64,000 nucleotides of DNA from Pycnococcus provasolii (GCA_049487715.1 CP150572.1:248001-312000), one strand, 5' to 3'; shown: positions 37,985 through 49,440, counted from the first letter of the stretch. The notes: generated from the letters alone by a model not told the origin. Numbers and translations: made by a program.

Positions 37985-38217
37985 ATGGCTTTCTCTTTTC
38001 TCCTCCTACCACCAGTTACCACCCCAAGTCCAAACCCACACGTGGCTGGCTGCAACACGTCGTACATCAGGCTCAAAACAGTACAGTAATACCATGTCAT
38101 ATCACACCTCGCTCGACTACTCGACTCACTCTTTGCGGGCGGCCGCACCCCGCCAAGCAAACGGAAACGTTCTCAAATAAATTTAAAAAACACGAGTTTA
38201 CGAATTAATTCAGGGTC

Positions 38218-40854
38218 CTAAACCTTTATGTGACCCTCAGGGAATCTGTCCTTTTCTGCTGTCTTCGATGAAGACAGCTCTGTTGTACCAGCAGACGCGT
38301 TCGCCTCCTTGTCATCATCGCGCCCCTTCGACGGAAGGCCAGCCGCCTCGCATACCAACCAAGCGACGACGTATGCCGCAACGAGAGCGTACGACGCCAC
38401 CAACAATTCTTGCTCGTCGTACAGCTCCTTGAAGCGAGTTGCACCAGTGACGCAATTCGACATGGCACATGCAAGACATACCGCCGCTAGCACGCGATGA
38501 GCAATCTGGAATTGAGGCCTCCAGCTGGGCTGCACAAAGCCAAAGCGAACCTCGCCGTGTTTGTCAGGGCGCAGCAAGCCGAGCATAACCTGAGCCGCCC
38601 ATAACGCGATCATGGCCAAGCCAATCTCCTTGTGGCCATTTGGAATATTCTGGCTGTCAAAGCGCGTTATCGCCATAATCACCGCCCATAGGAATAGCAA
38701 ACTCGCAATCGTGTGAAGCACCCAGTGCGTATTGAACCAGTTTGGAGCCGCAAGGAGGCCAAATCGTAGCGCGCGTGCAACCAAGCTCGCAGTCGGTGCC
38801 AGGACGAGCCAAGCGACGATCATGAGCGCACCGTGCAATAGATGCATATCGTACTTCGGACCCTTCACCTTGGTTGCGGTTCCTGAGGCAACATTCACGA
38901 TTGAAGATGAACGCACGCTGTGTTTCCCCTTCCACATGTCTCCTCGCGCAAAGATCATGCTGATCGTCTCGTCGCTTCCTATAATACTTTTGGTTACCGC
39001 CGAGCGGGTTACCGTCGCCACGACAGAAACACCGCTGCGCATCTGCACAGCCTCCATTTCGCTAAAAGGACAAGTGCTGCCATCCTTGCCGCAGCTTCCG
39101 TCAGATGGACTTCGGTAGCTATCCAGATGGTACGACGACGTCGTCAAGGTGCCCAAAGTCGCATAATCGGGATATGCCACGACGACGTCCGAGCCTTTCA
39201 TTTGGCTACCTAAGCCAAACGAAACGTACTTTGATCCTGACGTCTCAACCTTAAGCCGAATTGTCGTCCATGCGGCTGACGGCGGCGTCCATCGCAAGCG
39301 TATGTCGTTGGCGACCTCGATCATGCACTTAAAATCGCCATCGACATTCGAACCGCCGCAAGCGCCACTCGATACTGCAGCCTTCGTCGTCGTCGCCGTC
39401 GTGCCGCCGAGCTCGAGATTTACCCTCACAATACCACTGATGTCGTGGTGTTGCTTCCAGTATTTGCCTTTTGCCCATATCATACTCACCGATGCACTGG
39501 TAGTTGACACCGTGACATCCGCTTCGACGATGATGCCACCACTCGCCTTCTTTTCAGCGGATAAGCTTGTGAATGGACAGGCATTGCCGTTCCCGCAGCT
39601 CCCGTCCACTGGCCTGCTGTAGCTAGTCATGTGGTAAGCCGCCGCCTTGACAGCGCCGCCTTTAAGGTACCCCACCACACAGTCTGAGTTTGGCATCTCC
39701 GAGCCGAGTCCGAACGACACGTACTCGACCGTCGGGTTCGAATGCTCTGCGTCCATGCGCATGCGCACCACCGCACTTGTCGAGGCCAGCTTCCTGCGTC
39801 GCGAAGAGGCTGGCCGATTCCAGCGCAGCGTCATGCCAGGTTGAAGAACAACGGCACACTCGAAACCGTCCTTTGCATTGGACCCTCCACAGCTGGACGA
39901 CGTGGTGACGGGCGCGGCCGTGGTGATCGCCACGCCGTGATCGTGGTCGTGGTCGTGATCGTGGTCGTGGTCGTGAGACGCTGCCGTCGTGGTGGTCGCC
40001 ACGCCGTGGTCGTGGTCGTGGTCGTGGTCGTGAGACGCTGTCGTCGTGGTCGTTGCTACCGTGGTGGTGGTGGTGGTGGTCGTCGTCGTCGTCGTTGACG
40101 ACGTTGATGTTGATGTTGAGGTCGTCGTCGTCGTCGTGGTCGTTGACGACGTCGACGTTGAGGTCGTTGTGGTAGGGGTTGCAGGTTCTACCGGCGCCGA
40201 CGCATCCTTTGTTATGACCGTGGTTGTGGTGGTCGTGGTCGTGGCGGCCACCGTCGTCGTCGTCGTCGTCGTTGTTGTTGTTAGTGGTGGCGGTGCTGTC
40301 GTCGTCGTCGTAGTAGTAGTTGTTGTTGTAGTTGTCGTGGTTGTTGGTGGTGTGGCAGCAGCTTGCACAGTAAAAGTCGCACTATTTTGGCGATACACCG
40401 CGCTCGACCCACTCGCCCGCGTCGCCTCAAACTTCACGGAGGTTTCCTCCGCCGGCGCGTTCCAGTCCGCGCAGCTGCTTGAGCCGGTAACTTTCCTTCC
40501 ATCGCACATCGACGAAACGAACGTTCCCGTCGAGGCTGTGAGCATCATATGTCCCGACGACGACACGCACACCTTGTATTGCGTGTTAGGAGAAAGGGCG
40601 GACCCGAGCGGCGAAGGCGTGACAGTGAATGCGATATCGGCATCCACGATAGGACTAAGGTGTCGTCCATATCCCCGCGTCGGGTGTTCGCACGGATAAT
40701 AAAACGACGGGTACGCGTATGCCCCCGACCCTCTTGGCGATAAAAGTTCCACAAGGAACACAAAGAAAGAAAATGAACACACGAAGGAAGGCACACACCA
40801 ACCACCACCACCACCACCACCACGATAAGAAGAAGAAGGCTTAAGGCCAACCAT
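38218..40854 (-). CDS. Secretory-pathway DOMON/cytochrome b561 protein with (His-Asp)n segment
   Basis: The 878-residue protein has a hydrophobic leader (residues about 20-38). Next come a reelin/defensin-like Cys domain (YPSFYYPCEHPTRGYGRHLS), long Thr linkers, and two clusters of alternating His-Asp (ASHDHDHDHDHG). Two tandem DOMON domains follow (KYVSFGLGSQMKGSDVVVAY and its partner). The C-terminal half-module is a cytochrome b561 with six membrane segments and heme histidines in LLHGALMI, WVLHTIAS, NGHKEIGL and QIAHRVLA. Such proteins pass electrons across a membrane, commonly to ferric or cupric ions outside. The His-Asp clusters look metal-binding and lie on the same outer side. The exact substrate is not known. 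Confidence 0.85.
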   Translation of the reverse strand: MVGLKPSSSYRGGGGGGGWCVPSFVCSFSFFVFLVELLSPRGSGAYAYPSFYYPCEHPTRGYGRHLSPIVDADIAFTVTPSPLGSALSPNTQYKVCVSSSGHMMLTASTGTFVSSMCDGRKVTGSSSCADWNAPAEETSVKFEATRASGSSAVYRQNSATFTVQAAATPPTTTTTTTTTTTTTTTTAPPPLTTTTTTTTTTVAATTTTTTTTVITKDASAPVEPATPTTTTSTSTSSTTTTTTTTSTSTSTSSTTTTTTTTTTTTVATTTTTASHDHDHDHDHGVATTTTAASHDHDHDHDHDHDHGVAITTAAPVTTSSSCGGSNAKDGFECAVVLQPGMTLRWNRPASSRRRKLASTSAVVRMRMDAEHSNPTVEYVSFGLGSEMPNSDCVVGYLKGGAVKAAAYHMTSYSRPVDGSCGNGNACPFTSLSAEKKASGGIIVEADVTVSTTSASVSMIWAKGKYWKQHHDISGIVRVNLELGGTTATTTKAAVSSGACGGSNVDGDFKCMIEVANDIRLRWTPPSAAWTTIRLKVETSGSKYVSFGLGSQMKGSDVVVAYPDYATLGTLTTSSYHLDSYRSPSDGSCGKDGSTCPFSEMEAVQMRSGVSVVATVTRSAVTKSIIGSDETISMIFARGDMWKGKHSVRSSSIVNVASGTATKVKGPKYDMHLLHGALMIVAWLVLAPTASLVARALRFGLLAAPNWFNTHWVLHTIASLLFLWAVIMAITRFDSQNIPNGHKEIGLAMIALWAAQVMLGLLRPDKHGEVRFGFVQPSWRPQFQIAHRVLAAVCLACAMSNCVTGATRFKELYDEQELLVASYALVAAYVVAWLVCEAAGLPSKGRDDDKEANASAGTTELSSSKTAEKDRFPEGHIKV
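39925..40045 (-). repeat. GTGGTCGTG-type repeats encoding His-Asp clusters
   Basis: Two 6-bp-unit (GATCAC/GACCAC on the coding strand) arrays are separated by a Val-Ala-Thr spacer. They encode (HD)4 and (HD)6 followed by HG. Synonymous codons vary, so the amino-acid pattern rather than only the DNA repeat may be under selection. Confidence 0.8.
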
Positions 40855-42395
40855 ACCCAAACCAAACCGAGCACGATATTGACTTATTTCTAAATGTAAA
40901 CAAACGGACGGCCGGCCAACCACGAAGTCCTAAAGGGCACCTAAAGGTATGAGACAAGGCTTAAGCTTAAGCAGCAGGTGCGGAAATATTTGGATGATAG
41001 TCTAGGAATGGCCGTCGGCCCCCGGGGGGGGGCGGGGGAGCGTCACTTTTTGCGTCCTTTTTGTGGCCGGGGAAGGAGGGGAGAATGGAGGGTCTGACAC
41101 CATCTGACAGGTAAAGTTTACCTGGTCGTCCATGGAGAATCCTCCAGAATCATCCTCCAGGGGGCTGGGGGTAGGAAGTAGGGTAGCTTGAGCCTTGAGG
41201 GAGGTGCTTGAGGGGGTACCGGGTAGCTTGGGGGATCTGCTCCAAGGGGGGTAGCCTCGCACTTCGGGTCGGGTCCCCCCTGGGTGGAGGGGGTGTGGTC
41301 CTGGGGCAGGTCCTGGGACCCCCTGGGGGGAGATGATTCGTCCGGGGTTAAGGGTAGGCCTTCCTAACCTTAGGGCTAGGTATAGGATAACCTGTACTTT
41401 TGTCCGAGCTACTACCGTAAACCTTTAGGGATGGTGTGTTTCTTGACATCACGTGTTTTGCCGGTTTGACTGACTGGATGAACAATGGAACATGAGGCCG
41501 ACATCAGTGCGAGCTCAAATCAACTTTAAAAGATCCATTTGATGATGCCATTTTGTCGAGCGATCAAGTGAAGTGCCAGTCTTTTTTCACGAAGATCCAG
41601 GGGAGAGAAATCACGAAGCCTTCACGAAGACAACGGACGAAATCCACAGCAAAAGTAAAAGTGCGAGCCTGTGGGAGGGAAGCCTAGTGGGCGTATCGCG
41701 TACAGTATCGCGTATGCATGGCCCGTATTGGCGAGCGACAGTCTGTCTCAGCCTCCCCCCCACAAGAATAGCAGCTCGTATCGCGTCGCGTCGTATACGG
41801 GTCGTCGCACCTTTTTTCTTTTCAAGGGAAACGCCGCCGGCCGGTCAGTGGTCACCGCTTTCTATCGTAACTCTTAGGAGAAAAATACAGTTAAGTCGCG
41901 TGTGTGTGTGCGCGCGTGTGTGTACAGTTAGTACGCGCATACATACATAAACCTGTACACACGCTTAAGGATACACCCGCTCACAGTCACAGAGTCACTC
42001 TCTGACCTGACTGTTTCTTACTTCCTTTGCTCACAGATAGTGTTTCTTGAGCAAACGTTAAGCTTAAGCCGACACTCTCCCCGGGGAGCTCTGTGCAGTT
42101 TGTTCGTAGAGTACGCTTAACGGAAGCCGCTGCCACCGTTCTAGTACCGTGGAACTTGTTGAGGCTCGTCTCGAGAGGGAGGGAGGCTCCTTGGAACCTT
42201 GCTTGTGTTTCTTGTGTTGACATCAGTGTACCGTTCTCAACCAGTGTGCTGTTCTCTCCATCCAACATTTGCTGGTCACAGCAAAGTCAAAGTCAAAGTC
42301 AGTCAGCCAGTCGACCACCAGTGTGCAGGCTGCACACTTCACTTGCTGCAACTCGGATCTGGTCGATCGCACGCGCGGTTCGCTCCTCGTTGATC
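40855..42395. other. Intergenic region, G-rich with degenerate telomere-like words
   Basis: No gene is supported. About 41010-41340 is rich in G runs (CCCCGGGGGGGGGCGGGGG and many AGGGGG words). About 41345-41410 holds degenerate GGTTAAGGGTAGG and CCTTAGGGCTAGG words. A purine/pyrimidine TGTGTGTGCGCGCGTGTG tract lies near 41900. The repeat CAAAGTCAAAGTCAAAGTCAGTCAG at about 42282 precedes the next start. Confidence 0.6.
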
Positions 42396-42898
42396 ATGAT
42401 AACATCCTATACACGTCTTGCCGGTACGCCGCCAGCCGCCAAACCGCAACAACGCAAAGGAAAGATGCACCGTCAAGACCGCCTGGGAAAACCTCTCTGG
42501 ACAGTCTTGGTTATCGTCATCCTCTCCACCGCGGCAACGGGGTGGTATACGAACGTGGCTCAGGCAGCTGTTTCGCCACCGCCGCCACCACTACCTCCAC
42601 GCCCTCCACCGCCACCACTACCTCCACGCCCTCCACCGCCGCCACCACTACCTCCACGCCCTCCACCACCGCCACCACCGCCACCACTACCTCCATACCC
42701 TCCACCACCGCCACCACTACCTCCATACCCTCCACCACCGCCACCACCGCCACCACTACCTCCAAACCCTCCACCACCGCCACCACTACCGCCGAATCCG
42801 CCGCCGCCGCCACCACTACCGCCGAATCCGCCGCCGCCGCCACCACCACCCAGCCCACCACCACCACCACCACCACCACCTCCTCCTCCATCACCACC

Positions 42899-42929
<31 letters not shown>

Positions 42930-45900
42930 AGTCCGCCACCGCCGCCACCACTACCTCCATTCCCTCCACCGCCGCCGAGTCCACCGCCGCCGCCGCCAGG
43001 TCCGTCGCCTCCACCGCCTCCTCCACCGCCACCATCACCGCCACCACCACCCAGCCCACCACCACCACCACCACCACCACCTCCTCCTCCATCACCACCG
43101 CCGCCGCCACCACCCAGCCCGCCACCGCCGCCGCCGCCGCCGAGTCCGCCACCGCCGCCGAGTCCGCCGCCGCCGCCGCCACCGCCACCACTACCTCCAA
43201 ACCCTCCACCACCCCCTCCCCTTCCGCCTCGGCCGCCTCCGCCATTACCACCGCCATCTCCACCCCCCAGTCCGCCGCCTCCGAGAGCACCGAGTCCACC
43301 ACCTCCTCCGCCTTCTCCACCGCCACCACCTCCGCCGTCCCCGCCACCACCGCCGTCCCCACCACCACTGCCATGCTTCTACTTTATCAATGGAGCGCAG
43401 TTCAGTGCGTGCGAGCCACCGCCGCCGTCTGCCCCACCGCCTCCGCAACCACCTTTGCTGCCACCCCCTCAGCCGCCTCGGCCGCCTCCGCCGTTTCCTA
43501 AGGTTTATCCGCCGCCGACTCCTCCACCAAGCCCGCCTCCACCGAATCCACCAGAGCCGTCCATTCCCTCGCCACCGCCGCCATCGCCACCGCCGCTGGG
43601 TGGCATCGGAGCCGAAGGTCTCGATAGGCAGTTCTGGTACGCCGCTGAACCGTTCGTGCTCCAATCTTCACCTCCCGTGCCGCCGAGAAAGGATGAGGAG
43701 GAGCAGGAGCAGGTGCAGGAGATCGTCATCCGCCCAAATGTACTGTCTGGAATCAAGACTGTGGCACGAAGCCTTTCAAAAGATAACATCTACACGTCGC
43801 TTCCGACCGGTCCAGGCACTGAAATGACGGACCTTTCCAAGGTCACGCAGGGCCATGATTTTCGCTTCACCGACTTTAGCGAGGGTGCGAACCTCCTTGG
43901 AAAGGAGGTGGACGTCGTCTTCGAGTTCTCGGAGCTTCGCAGTGTGGACCTTGTTGAGCTTGGCCAGACGTTCGACGACAATCGCTATGCTGATGGATTC
44001 AAGTACGACTACGTGAGAATCGAGTACTACGACGATCAGAACCTGGGTTATCAGATCTTTTCTGATGGCCGCAATCATACGGGGAACAAGCGCAACGGGT
44101 TGAAGGACACCTTCACAAGATCACCGGCGGTGATGACGAAGTTCATCAAGATCGTGCTGGCCATTTATGAAAAGGGATCCAACGCGGCCAAGCGACGCAA
44201 TGTTGACGACGACATCATCAGCATTGGATTTTCTGACCTGAAGATCACCTACTTGCTGTTGCCTCCGCCGCCTCCGCCTCCACCGAGGCCCATCAGTCCA
44301 CCACCGCCGATTCCGCCGCCGGCACCATGCCTGCAGACGAACACGTGCCCACCTCCACCCCCGCCAGCACCGCCGCCTCCGCCGAGTCCATCGCCCCCCA
44401 CACCTCCACCACCTTGGCCGTATTATAACAGTCCTCCGCCGCCGAGTCCACCGCCTCCAAGGCCTCCACCGCCCTTGCCACAATCGCCCTCGCCGCCGTG
44501 GACTCCGCTGCCGCCGCCGAAACCTCCGAATCCACCGCCGAGTCCGCCGCCACCGCCGCCACCGCCGACTCCGCCGAATCCGCCGCCGAGTCCACCACCA
44601 CCCCCTCCTTCGCCGCCACCGCCGCCGCCGCCGCCAAGTTATCCGATGGTCGCCGTTACGCAATCGAGCTACTACCAGCAAATCGCTACGTACGTGATCG
44701 TTGCCGTGTTTGCAGCTTCTTCAGGCATCTTCGGATTCGGCACGTATGGCGCTGAGCCAAGCCACGACTCGATCGTCTTCTGTGCCAACGCCGCTTTTGC
44801 TCGCATGGTGCAAGATCTTCAAGTCGTGGGAGCCTCTGTGTGGCTTTTTCGAATGTACGACGAAAAGGCGACGGATGAAATTGTCATGGACTTCTATCAA
44901 TTCACAGCCACGCTGAATTTACACGCAGTTCTCCCATGGCAGCTCACGGAAATGCGCGATGAGAAAGTGTCGGATACGGGCGTGCTTCTCGACCGCGCTT
45001 GCTTTTGGATCTCTCTTACGTTTTGCATGGCGGTTTTCGTGCACATGAAGGTGCGATTTCTCCGAAGCCTGCTCATCAGAGATATACTGAAGAAGAACCC
45101 AGATGTGGACCATGAGAAGATCACACCGCGATTGCGGCTCTTCTTCCCTCGCGTGGAGGGCAACGCTCTTCGATTTATCATGATACCAAGTGTGATCAGC
45201 GCGACGGGCTATCTCGGTGAGGTTATTATCAATGCCGGTCCCGAGGGCAAGAATAATGCCGAAGGGATACTGCAGGTGGTGTACTCGTACCTCTGGGCGT
45301 TCGTGCTGCTGGGGTTGCAGTTGTACATCGCATGGAACATGGTCAGTAAGGCTGAGTTCGTGCATGGAGAGCACGTCTTTACCGAGAAGGAGTACGAGGG
45401 TTGGGCTCGCAAGCAAAAACGTCGCCGTGCGAAGGCCAATGCACCCCTTCATCACGTAATGCATTCGATGGCCTTGGATCATCTTAGCTCTCACGATGCA
45501 GGATACTGGCAGTCGGCACCGCATCGTCACTTTGTCCAGCGATTCGGCACTTTCTTGCATCCGATCAGGAGTCTCACGAGCATGAGTCATCACCACGTAT
45601 TTGAGCATTTGCCTGCTTACGTGGAGTTTTATCGAAACATCCTACGCATAACAGCGGTAATGGCTTGTACCAGTGCAGGTGCTGCGGGAATTGGCCGTGG
45701 ACTTGCGGCGGCGGTGGCTGCGGGCTTAATGATGCTTGATGCGGTGCTCATTATTGCGACTCACCCGTACGTCACATTCTCGACGAATGCTTTGTGCGCT
45801 TTGACTTCGCTCGGCATTGCCGCTGGATATGCAGGTTTTTTTCTGCACTTCAATGGGGATGGTGACAATATGCTGGAGGTTGCGTACACGTGTCACGCGG

Positions 45901-46277
45901 CTGCGGCTGCAGCGAGCGTGCTTTTCGAGGGCAGCATAGTCTTGTTTCACTTCAAGCACAAGTCGCCGCCGATGCCTGATATTCGCCACGTCGAAGAGTA
46001 CCAACCATCGGTCACGCAGACGTCGAAGAAAGACGATCAGAAAGACGATCTCGAGCCGTGGAATATGGCAGATCAGTTGGATCAAACAGGAACGCCACTC
46101 TCGCGCAACGAGATGGTCATCGAGGGATCTCTGGGCGGACTCGTCATTGAGGTGGACGATGATGAGGAAAATGGTTCTGCGAACGGCAGTGCGAAGTCGA
46201 ACGGCAGTGCCCTTGGTGGTATTGGTGGTTTATTGCGCTCATCTTTACGTTTCTTGAGCCCCAGTAAGAATGAATGA
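42396..46277 (+). CDS. Proline-rich (extensin/pherophorin-like) protein with polytopic TRP-like C-terminus
   Basis: The protein has 1,293 residues from MITSYTRL; MHRQDRLGK at residue 24 is an alternative start. A signal or anchor segment (LWTVLVIVILSTAATGWY) is followed by about 340 residues of PPPPxPP repeats, typical of hydroxyproline-rich glycoproteins. A globular domain at about 435-620 has a discoidin-like feel (FEFSELRSVDLVELGQTF, FKYDYVRIEYYDD, IISIGFSDLKITYLL). A second Pro-rich block follows, then a polytopic region from about 750 with several hydrophobic segments and a His-rich loop. The layout recalls algal and fungal TRP-like membrane proteins anchored to the wall. The cytosolic tail is acidic. 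The Pro-repeat DNA makes long artefactual frames on both strands. Confidence 0.8.
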
Positions 46278-46295
46278 AAGGTGATGAAGAGAGAA

Positions 46296-46299
46296 AGAC

Positions 46300-46360
<61 letters not shown>

Positions 46361-46362
46361 GA
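46296..46362. repeat. (GA)n microsatellite
   Basis: About 65 bases of almost pure GA, with a few CA interruptions, lie in the 3' UTR region of the proline-rich gene. Confidence 0.95.
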
Positions 46363-46744
46363 GGAATGAAGAATTATAAAGGTCGAGCTTTGACGAGACT
46401 TTTAGTTTAAAAAAACAAACCAGAACACTTTTTGAGATGTTGCAGGCCGTGTGTTGCTTCAGCACCGAATCGGCAGGTTGAAGATGGTACAAAGCAGGCC
46501 TGGCTCCCTTGCTTCCCTTGCAGGCCATGTGTCTTTTCTACACTGTATGTTTGGTAGGGTGGTACAGTAGAAGATGAAAAAAGGTGCGACGAAAAACGAA
46601 AGAAAGAAAAGTAAGAAGATCGCCGTGGGATCCCGCCAGCAAGGACCAGTGTTCGTTAAAGGTATTGCTCGAACTTTGCTGAATTTTCGGTCCAGATTTA
46701 CAGTAGATTTCGCGAATTTATAGTGGTAGGACCAACCTTAGGCA

Positions 46745-46766
46745 GTTAGGGTTAGGGTTAGGGTTA
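46745..46766. repeat. Short interstitial telomere-type array
   Basis: GTTAGGGTTAGGGTTAGGGTT lies about 135 bp upstream of the PhyH-type gene. No gene is visible in the rest of 46278-46899. Confidence 0.95.
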
Positions 46767-46899
46767 CAGAGTTAAGGGAAGGCGGACTTCTTTTTTTGAG
46801 AGCTTGGTGTCCCCGTAACGTCCCTTAAGGTGGGTTTATATTTACCAACATCGCATCACATCCTATTTGTTTTTTTAAGGCCCCTGGGTAATCATAGTC

Positions 46900-48225
46900 A
46901 TGGGCGTCATGGGCGTGATTCGCAACTTGCCGAACAACTGTGCTGACACATTCTGGAGATATTACACCGGAGACGTCGTGGTGCCCAAGCGCGCGTGGTG
47001 GTACGTCCACCGCACATTCTTCTACTACGACCAACTTCTACTACGTATACGCAAGTGCAACAACGCACGGCGACGGCTAAAAACAGGATTTCGGCCAGCT
47101 TCGCAGATGGAAATGGATCGAGAGAACAACCCGCGATTCCCGTACTTCGAAGCCATGACCGAAAGCAACTCTGTCAACTTCATGGACAGGCGAAATAGGC
47201 GCAAGAAGATCGAGCCGGATGACGAGTTCGTCGACCTCAACTCGAGCGGATGGCGAGACGTTCCCAGAGACCACCCAAAGGTTGTGGAGATGCGTGAAGA
47301 AATACTCGAGAAGAACGGAATGAAGGACCTGGTGATATGCGCGCCGAGCGAGCTGCAGCGCGCGGCGGACCTCTTCTACAAGGACGGGTTCGTCGTCATA
47401 CGCGACGTGCTGAATGCCGAGCAGCTCGAGAAGCTACGAAAAGGTTGCGAGGAGGTGATGACCGCTATCGTCAAGAAGGACAAGCACAGGCGCGGCAACC
47501 GAGGAAGTCACCAGTACACGTTCTCGGCGCCGTTTCGCCACAACTCCATGTTGCACCACCCCGCGTGGGTGCAGCTCGTTGACCTTCCCACGCTCACGCC
47601 CATCCTGCAGCGCATCTTCGACAGCCCGGACTACCTCTGCTACGGTGCCGGCGGCGACTTCAGCTTGCCTGGCACCGTGTTTTCCCAGCCGTTGCACACG
47701 GACATCGGCGACCGCTTCGTCTACCAGGAGCCTGGCACGGGCGACCTCGTCAGCCACGGCTCGTTCCGCGACCCGAGAGGAATCATGACGCTGCGCGACC
47801 TGCCGTGCCCGTCCATCGCGTGCAACTTCTTCCCGCACGACCAGACGGTGCTCGACGGCCCGACGCGGCAAGTGCGAGGAACGCAGCACTGGAACGGACC
47901 GTCGCCCGGCCTGCACGTGGAGCCGGATTCGATGAAGTATTCGACAGTCTGCCCCGTGCCAGCCGGCGCCGTGATCCTTCGCGACGTTCGTGCGTGGCAC
48001 GGCGGCACGCCGAACATCTCCGAGCGCGTGCGTGCGATTCCTGCCGTTTACTACCACGCACCTTGGTACCGCGAGATTCCGAAAGGTGGCCCAGCAATGC
48101 CACGCGACGTGTACGAAGACAAGAGCGTCACGACGGAGTATGCGCGATACATATTACGCCAAGTCGTCGCGGATCCTGGTGAGCACGTCGACACGAGCAT
48201 GCGTGACGACATTGGTAGCTACTAG
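46900..48225 (+). CDS. Phytanoyl-CoA dioxygenase (PhyH)-family Fe(II)/2-oxoglutarate oxygenase
   Basis: The 441-residue protein starts at MGVMGVIRNL. A basic N-terminal region of about 150 residues has no known domain. The PhyH fold begins at LFYKDGFVVIRDVL. The iron triad is His266 and Asp268 (LHTDIGD) and His367 (AWHGGTPN). An Arg at 376 or 378 (SERVRA) probably binds 2-oxoglutarate. PhyH-family enzymes hydroxylate varied substrates; the substrate here cannot be told. No clear peroxisomal signal is seen at either end (the C-terminus is DDIGSY). Confidence 0.88.
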   Translation: MGVMGVIRNLPNNCADTFWRYYTGDVVVPKRAWWYVHRTFFYYDQLLLRIRKCNNARRRLKTGFRPASQMEMDRENNPRFPYFEAMTESNSVNFMDRRNRRKKIEPDDEFVDLNSSGWRDVPRDHPKVVEMREEILEKNGMKDLVICAPSELQRAADLFYKDGFVVIRDVLNAEQLEKLRKGCEEVMTAIVKKDKHRRGNRGSHQYTFSAPFRHNSMLHHPAWVQLVDLPTLTPILQRIFDSPDYLCYGAGGDFSLPGTVFSQPLHTDIGDRFVYQEPGTGDLVSHGSFRDPRGIMTLRDLPCPSIACNFFPHDQTVLDGPTRQVRGTQHWNGPSPGLHVEPDSMKYSTVCPVPAGAVILRDVRAWHGGTPNISERVRAIPAVYYHAPWYREIPKGGPAMPRDVYEDKSVTTEYARYILRQVVADPGEHVDTSMRDDIGSY

Positions 48226-48293
48226 CACAAAAAGAGCACAAGATGTGAACCAATTTACACAATAACGCAATCCGCCTTTTTCTTAAAATTTCC

Positions 48294-48983
48294 CTACTCC
48301 TCCTTCTCTATACTGCGTCCAAACGTCTCCGCGGCGGCGGTTCGCATCGTCGTTTCGTTGCCTGCTTGCAGTTGGTCGAGTGTGAGCTCCTTGAGCTTAT
48401 CCCACTCGAAGTCCGTGCTTGCGTACGCGAGTCTTGTTTCAGCTATGCGCACGCCGACGAGGTTGTTCGCCTTTGTGAGTTTGAGCAGCCAAGCGTCCGC
48501 GTCTCTCAAGCTTTCATTCTCGAGCGCGTATTCGAGTGCACGGTACCCTTCCGCGTTGTACGCGCCTAGCGCCCCTCTTCCACTTCCGCTCATTTGCGCT
48601 AAAACAGCTTTGGCCGCTGCGAACGTCACGAGTGACGTGAGTGCCTGCGCCGCTTTTCTTTCGGGCGACACGCCACCAAATCCGTCCGAGGGTATGTGCA
48701 TCTTGCTGTCAGCGTCCGACACAACAACCCAACGACGACGACGACATGGATGAAGACGATGACGACGAGGGAGACGAGAACGCAACGTTGATGATGTACA
48801 CACACATGTCGTGGATGTGGATGTGGATGTGGATGGGAACCTATAATATTGAATTCTAGGAAGGCGAGAGGTGGTGGTGGTGCACGTAGAGCAAGCTAAG
48901 GGAGACACATTATTTCTTCTGAGACCAAAGCGGCAGCTAGAGGATGGAACCAAGTGAGCTGATGAAGGAGCAGCGGACATCAT
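48294..48983 (-). CDS. RbcX-like Rubisco-assembly chaperone, plastid-targeted
   Basis: The 229-residue protein has an N-terminal half that is Ser/Thr/Arg-rich, as expected of a transit peptide. The second half reads KMHIPSDGFGGVSPERKAAQ, ALTSLVTFAAAKAVLAQM, then a helical bundle ending TRLAYASTDFEWDKLKEL. This order matches plant RbcX homologues (VPGFGEASPE.KAA, TY.AVRIV.AQL, EVRSAY...FEWD). RbcX helps assemble Rubisco large subunits in the chloroplast stroma. The assignment rests on the matched words around FEWD and the AQ helix. It is convergent with the PhyH gene and ends 68 bp from it. Confidence 0.7.
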   Translation of the reverse strand: MMSAAPSSAHLVPSSSCRFGLRRNNVSPLACSTCTTTTSRLPRIQYYRFPSTSTSTSTTCVCTSSTLRSRLPRRHRLHPCRRRRWVVVSDADSKMHIPSDGFGGVSPERKAAQALTSLVTFAAAKAVLAQMSGSGRGALGAYNAEGYRALEYALENESLRDADAWLLKLTKANNLVGVRIAETRLAYASTDFEWDKLKELTLDQLQAGNETTMRTAAAETFGRSIEKEE

Positions 48984-49088
48984 CGGGAAAGATTATGATA
49001 TTTATGTATGTCGCCGGCTAACACATGTGCGAAAAAAACCAATATCACACAAAAAGCAAAAGGAAGAGGGAAGAGGGAGGATGGTATG

Positions 49089-49154
49089 ATTAGGGTATTG
49101 TGATTAGGGTTAGGGTTAGGGTTAGGGTATTAGGGTTAGGGTTACCGGTTAGGG
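49089..49154. repeat. Interstitial telomere-type array
   Basis: About 65 bp of TTAGGG units, slightly interrupted, lie between the divergent RbcX-like and FANCJ genes. This is one of the longest arrays in the window. Confidence 0.95.
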
Positions 49155-49440
49155 CTCCGGAGCCGGGAGGGAGGGAGCCTGCTTTGCTGCCTAAAAAAAA
49201 GACCTCCTGCAAAGCAGGCTCCGGGTCAACGCTTTCCTTCCCTGGAATTCATTCTTCACCCTTCGCGTACCTGATTTCTTCAAAAGTGGCATTTGACAGA
49301 TCTAGATTCAAAGGAAAGCTTTGAGTGTCTGTGGTTACTTGTGTCTATATATATATATATCGTCTGAGCTGTGCATATATCTGAGGGTGTATCTATCTAT
49401 GTCTATGCACAACAACAACCTTGAAAGCTGATACCGTAAT

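Noticed and set aside
37780-38208. 142-codon plus-strand frame between ARL8 and the cytochrome b561-type gene.
   Set aside because: It begins with a non-ATG or weak start, runs through the TTAGGG array and has no recognisable domain.
40046-40699. Plus-strand Val-rich frame over the cytochrome b561-type gene.
   Set aside because: Antisense of the Thr/His-Asp repeats (GTGGTCGTC).
42517-43501. Long open frames antisense and out of frame across the proline repeats (Val/Ala-rich minus, Thr/Ser-rich and His/Arg-rich plus).
   Set aside because: They are products of CCN repeats in other frames, with no independent start or domain.
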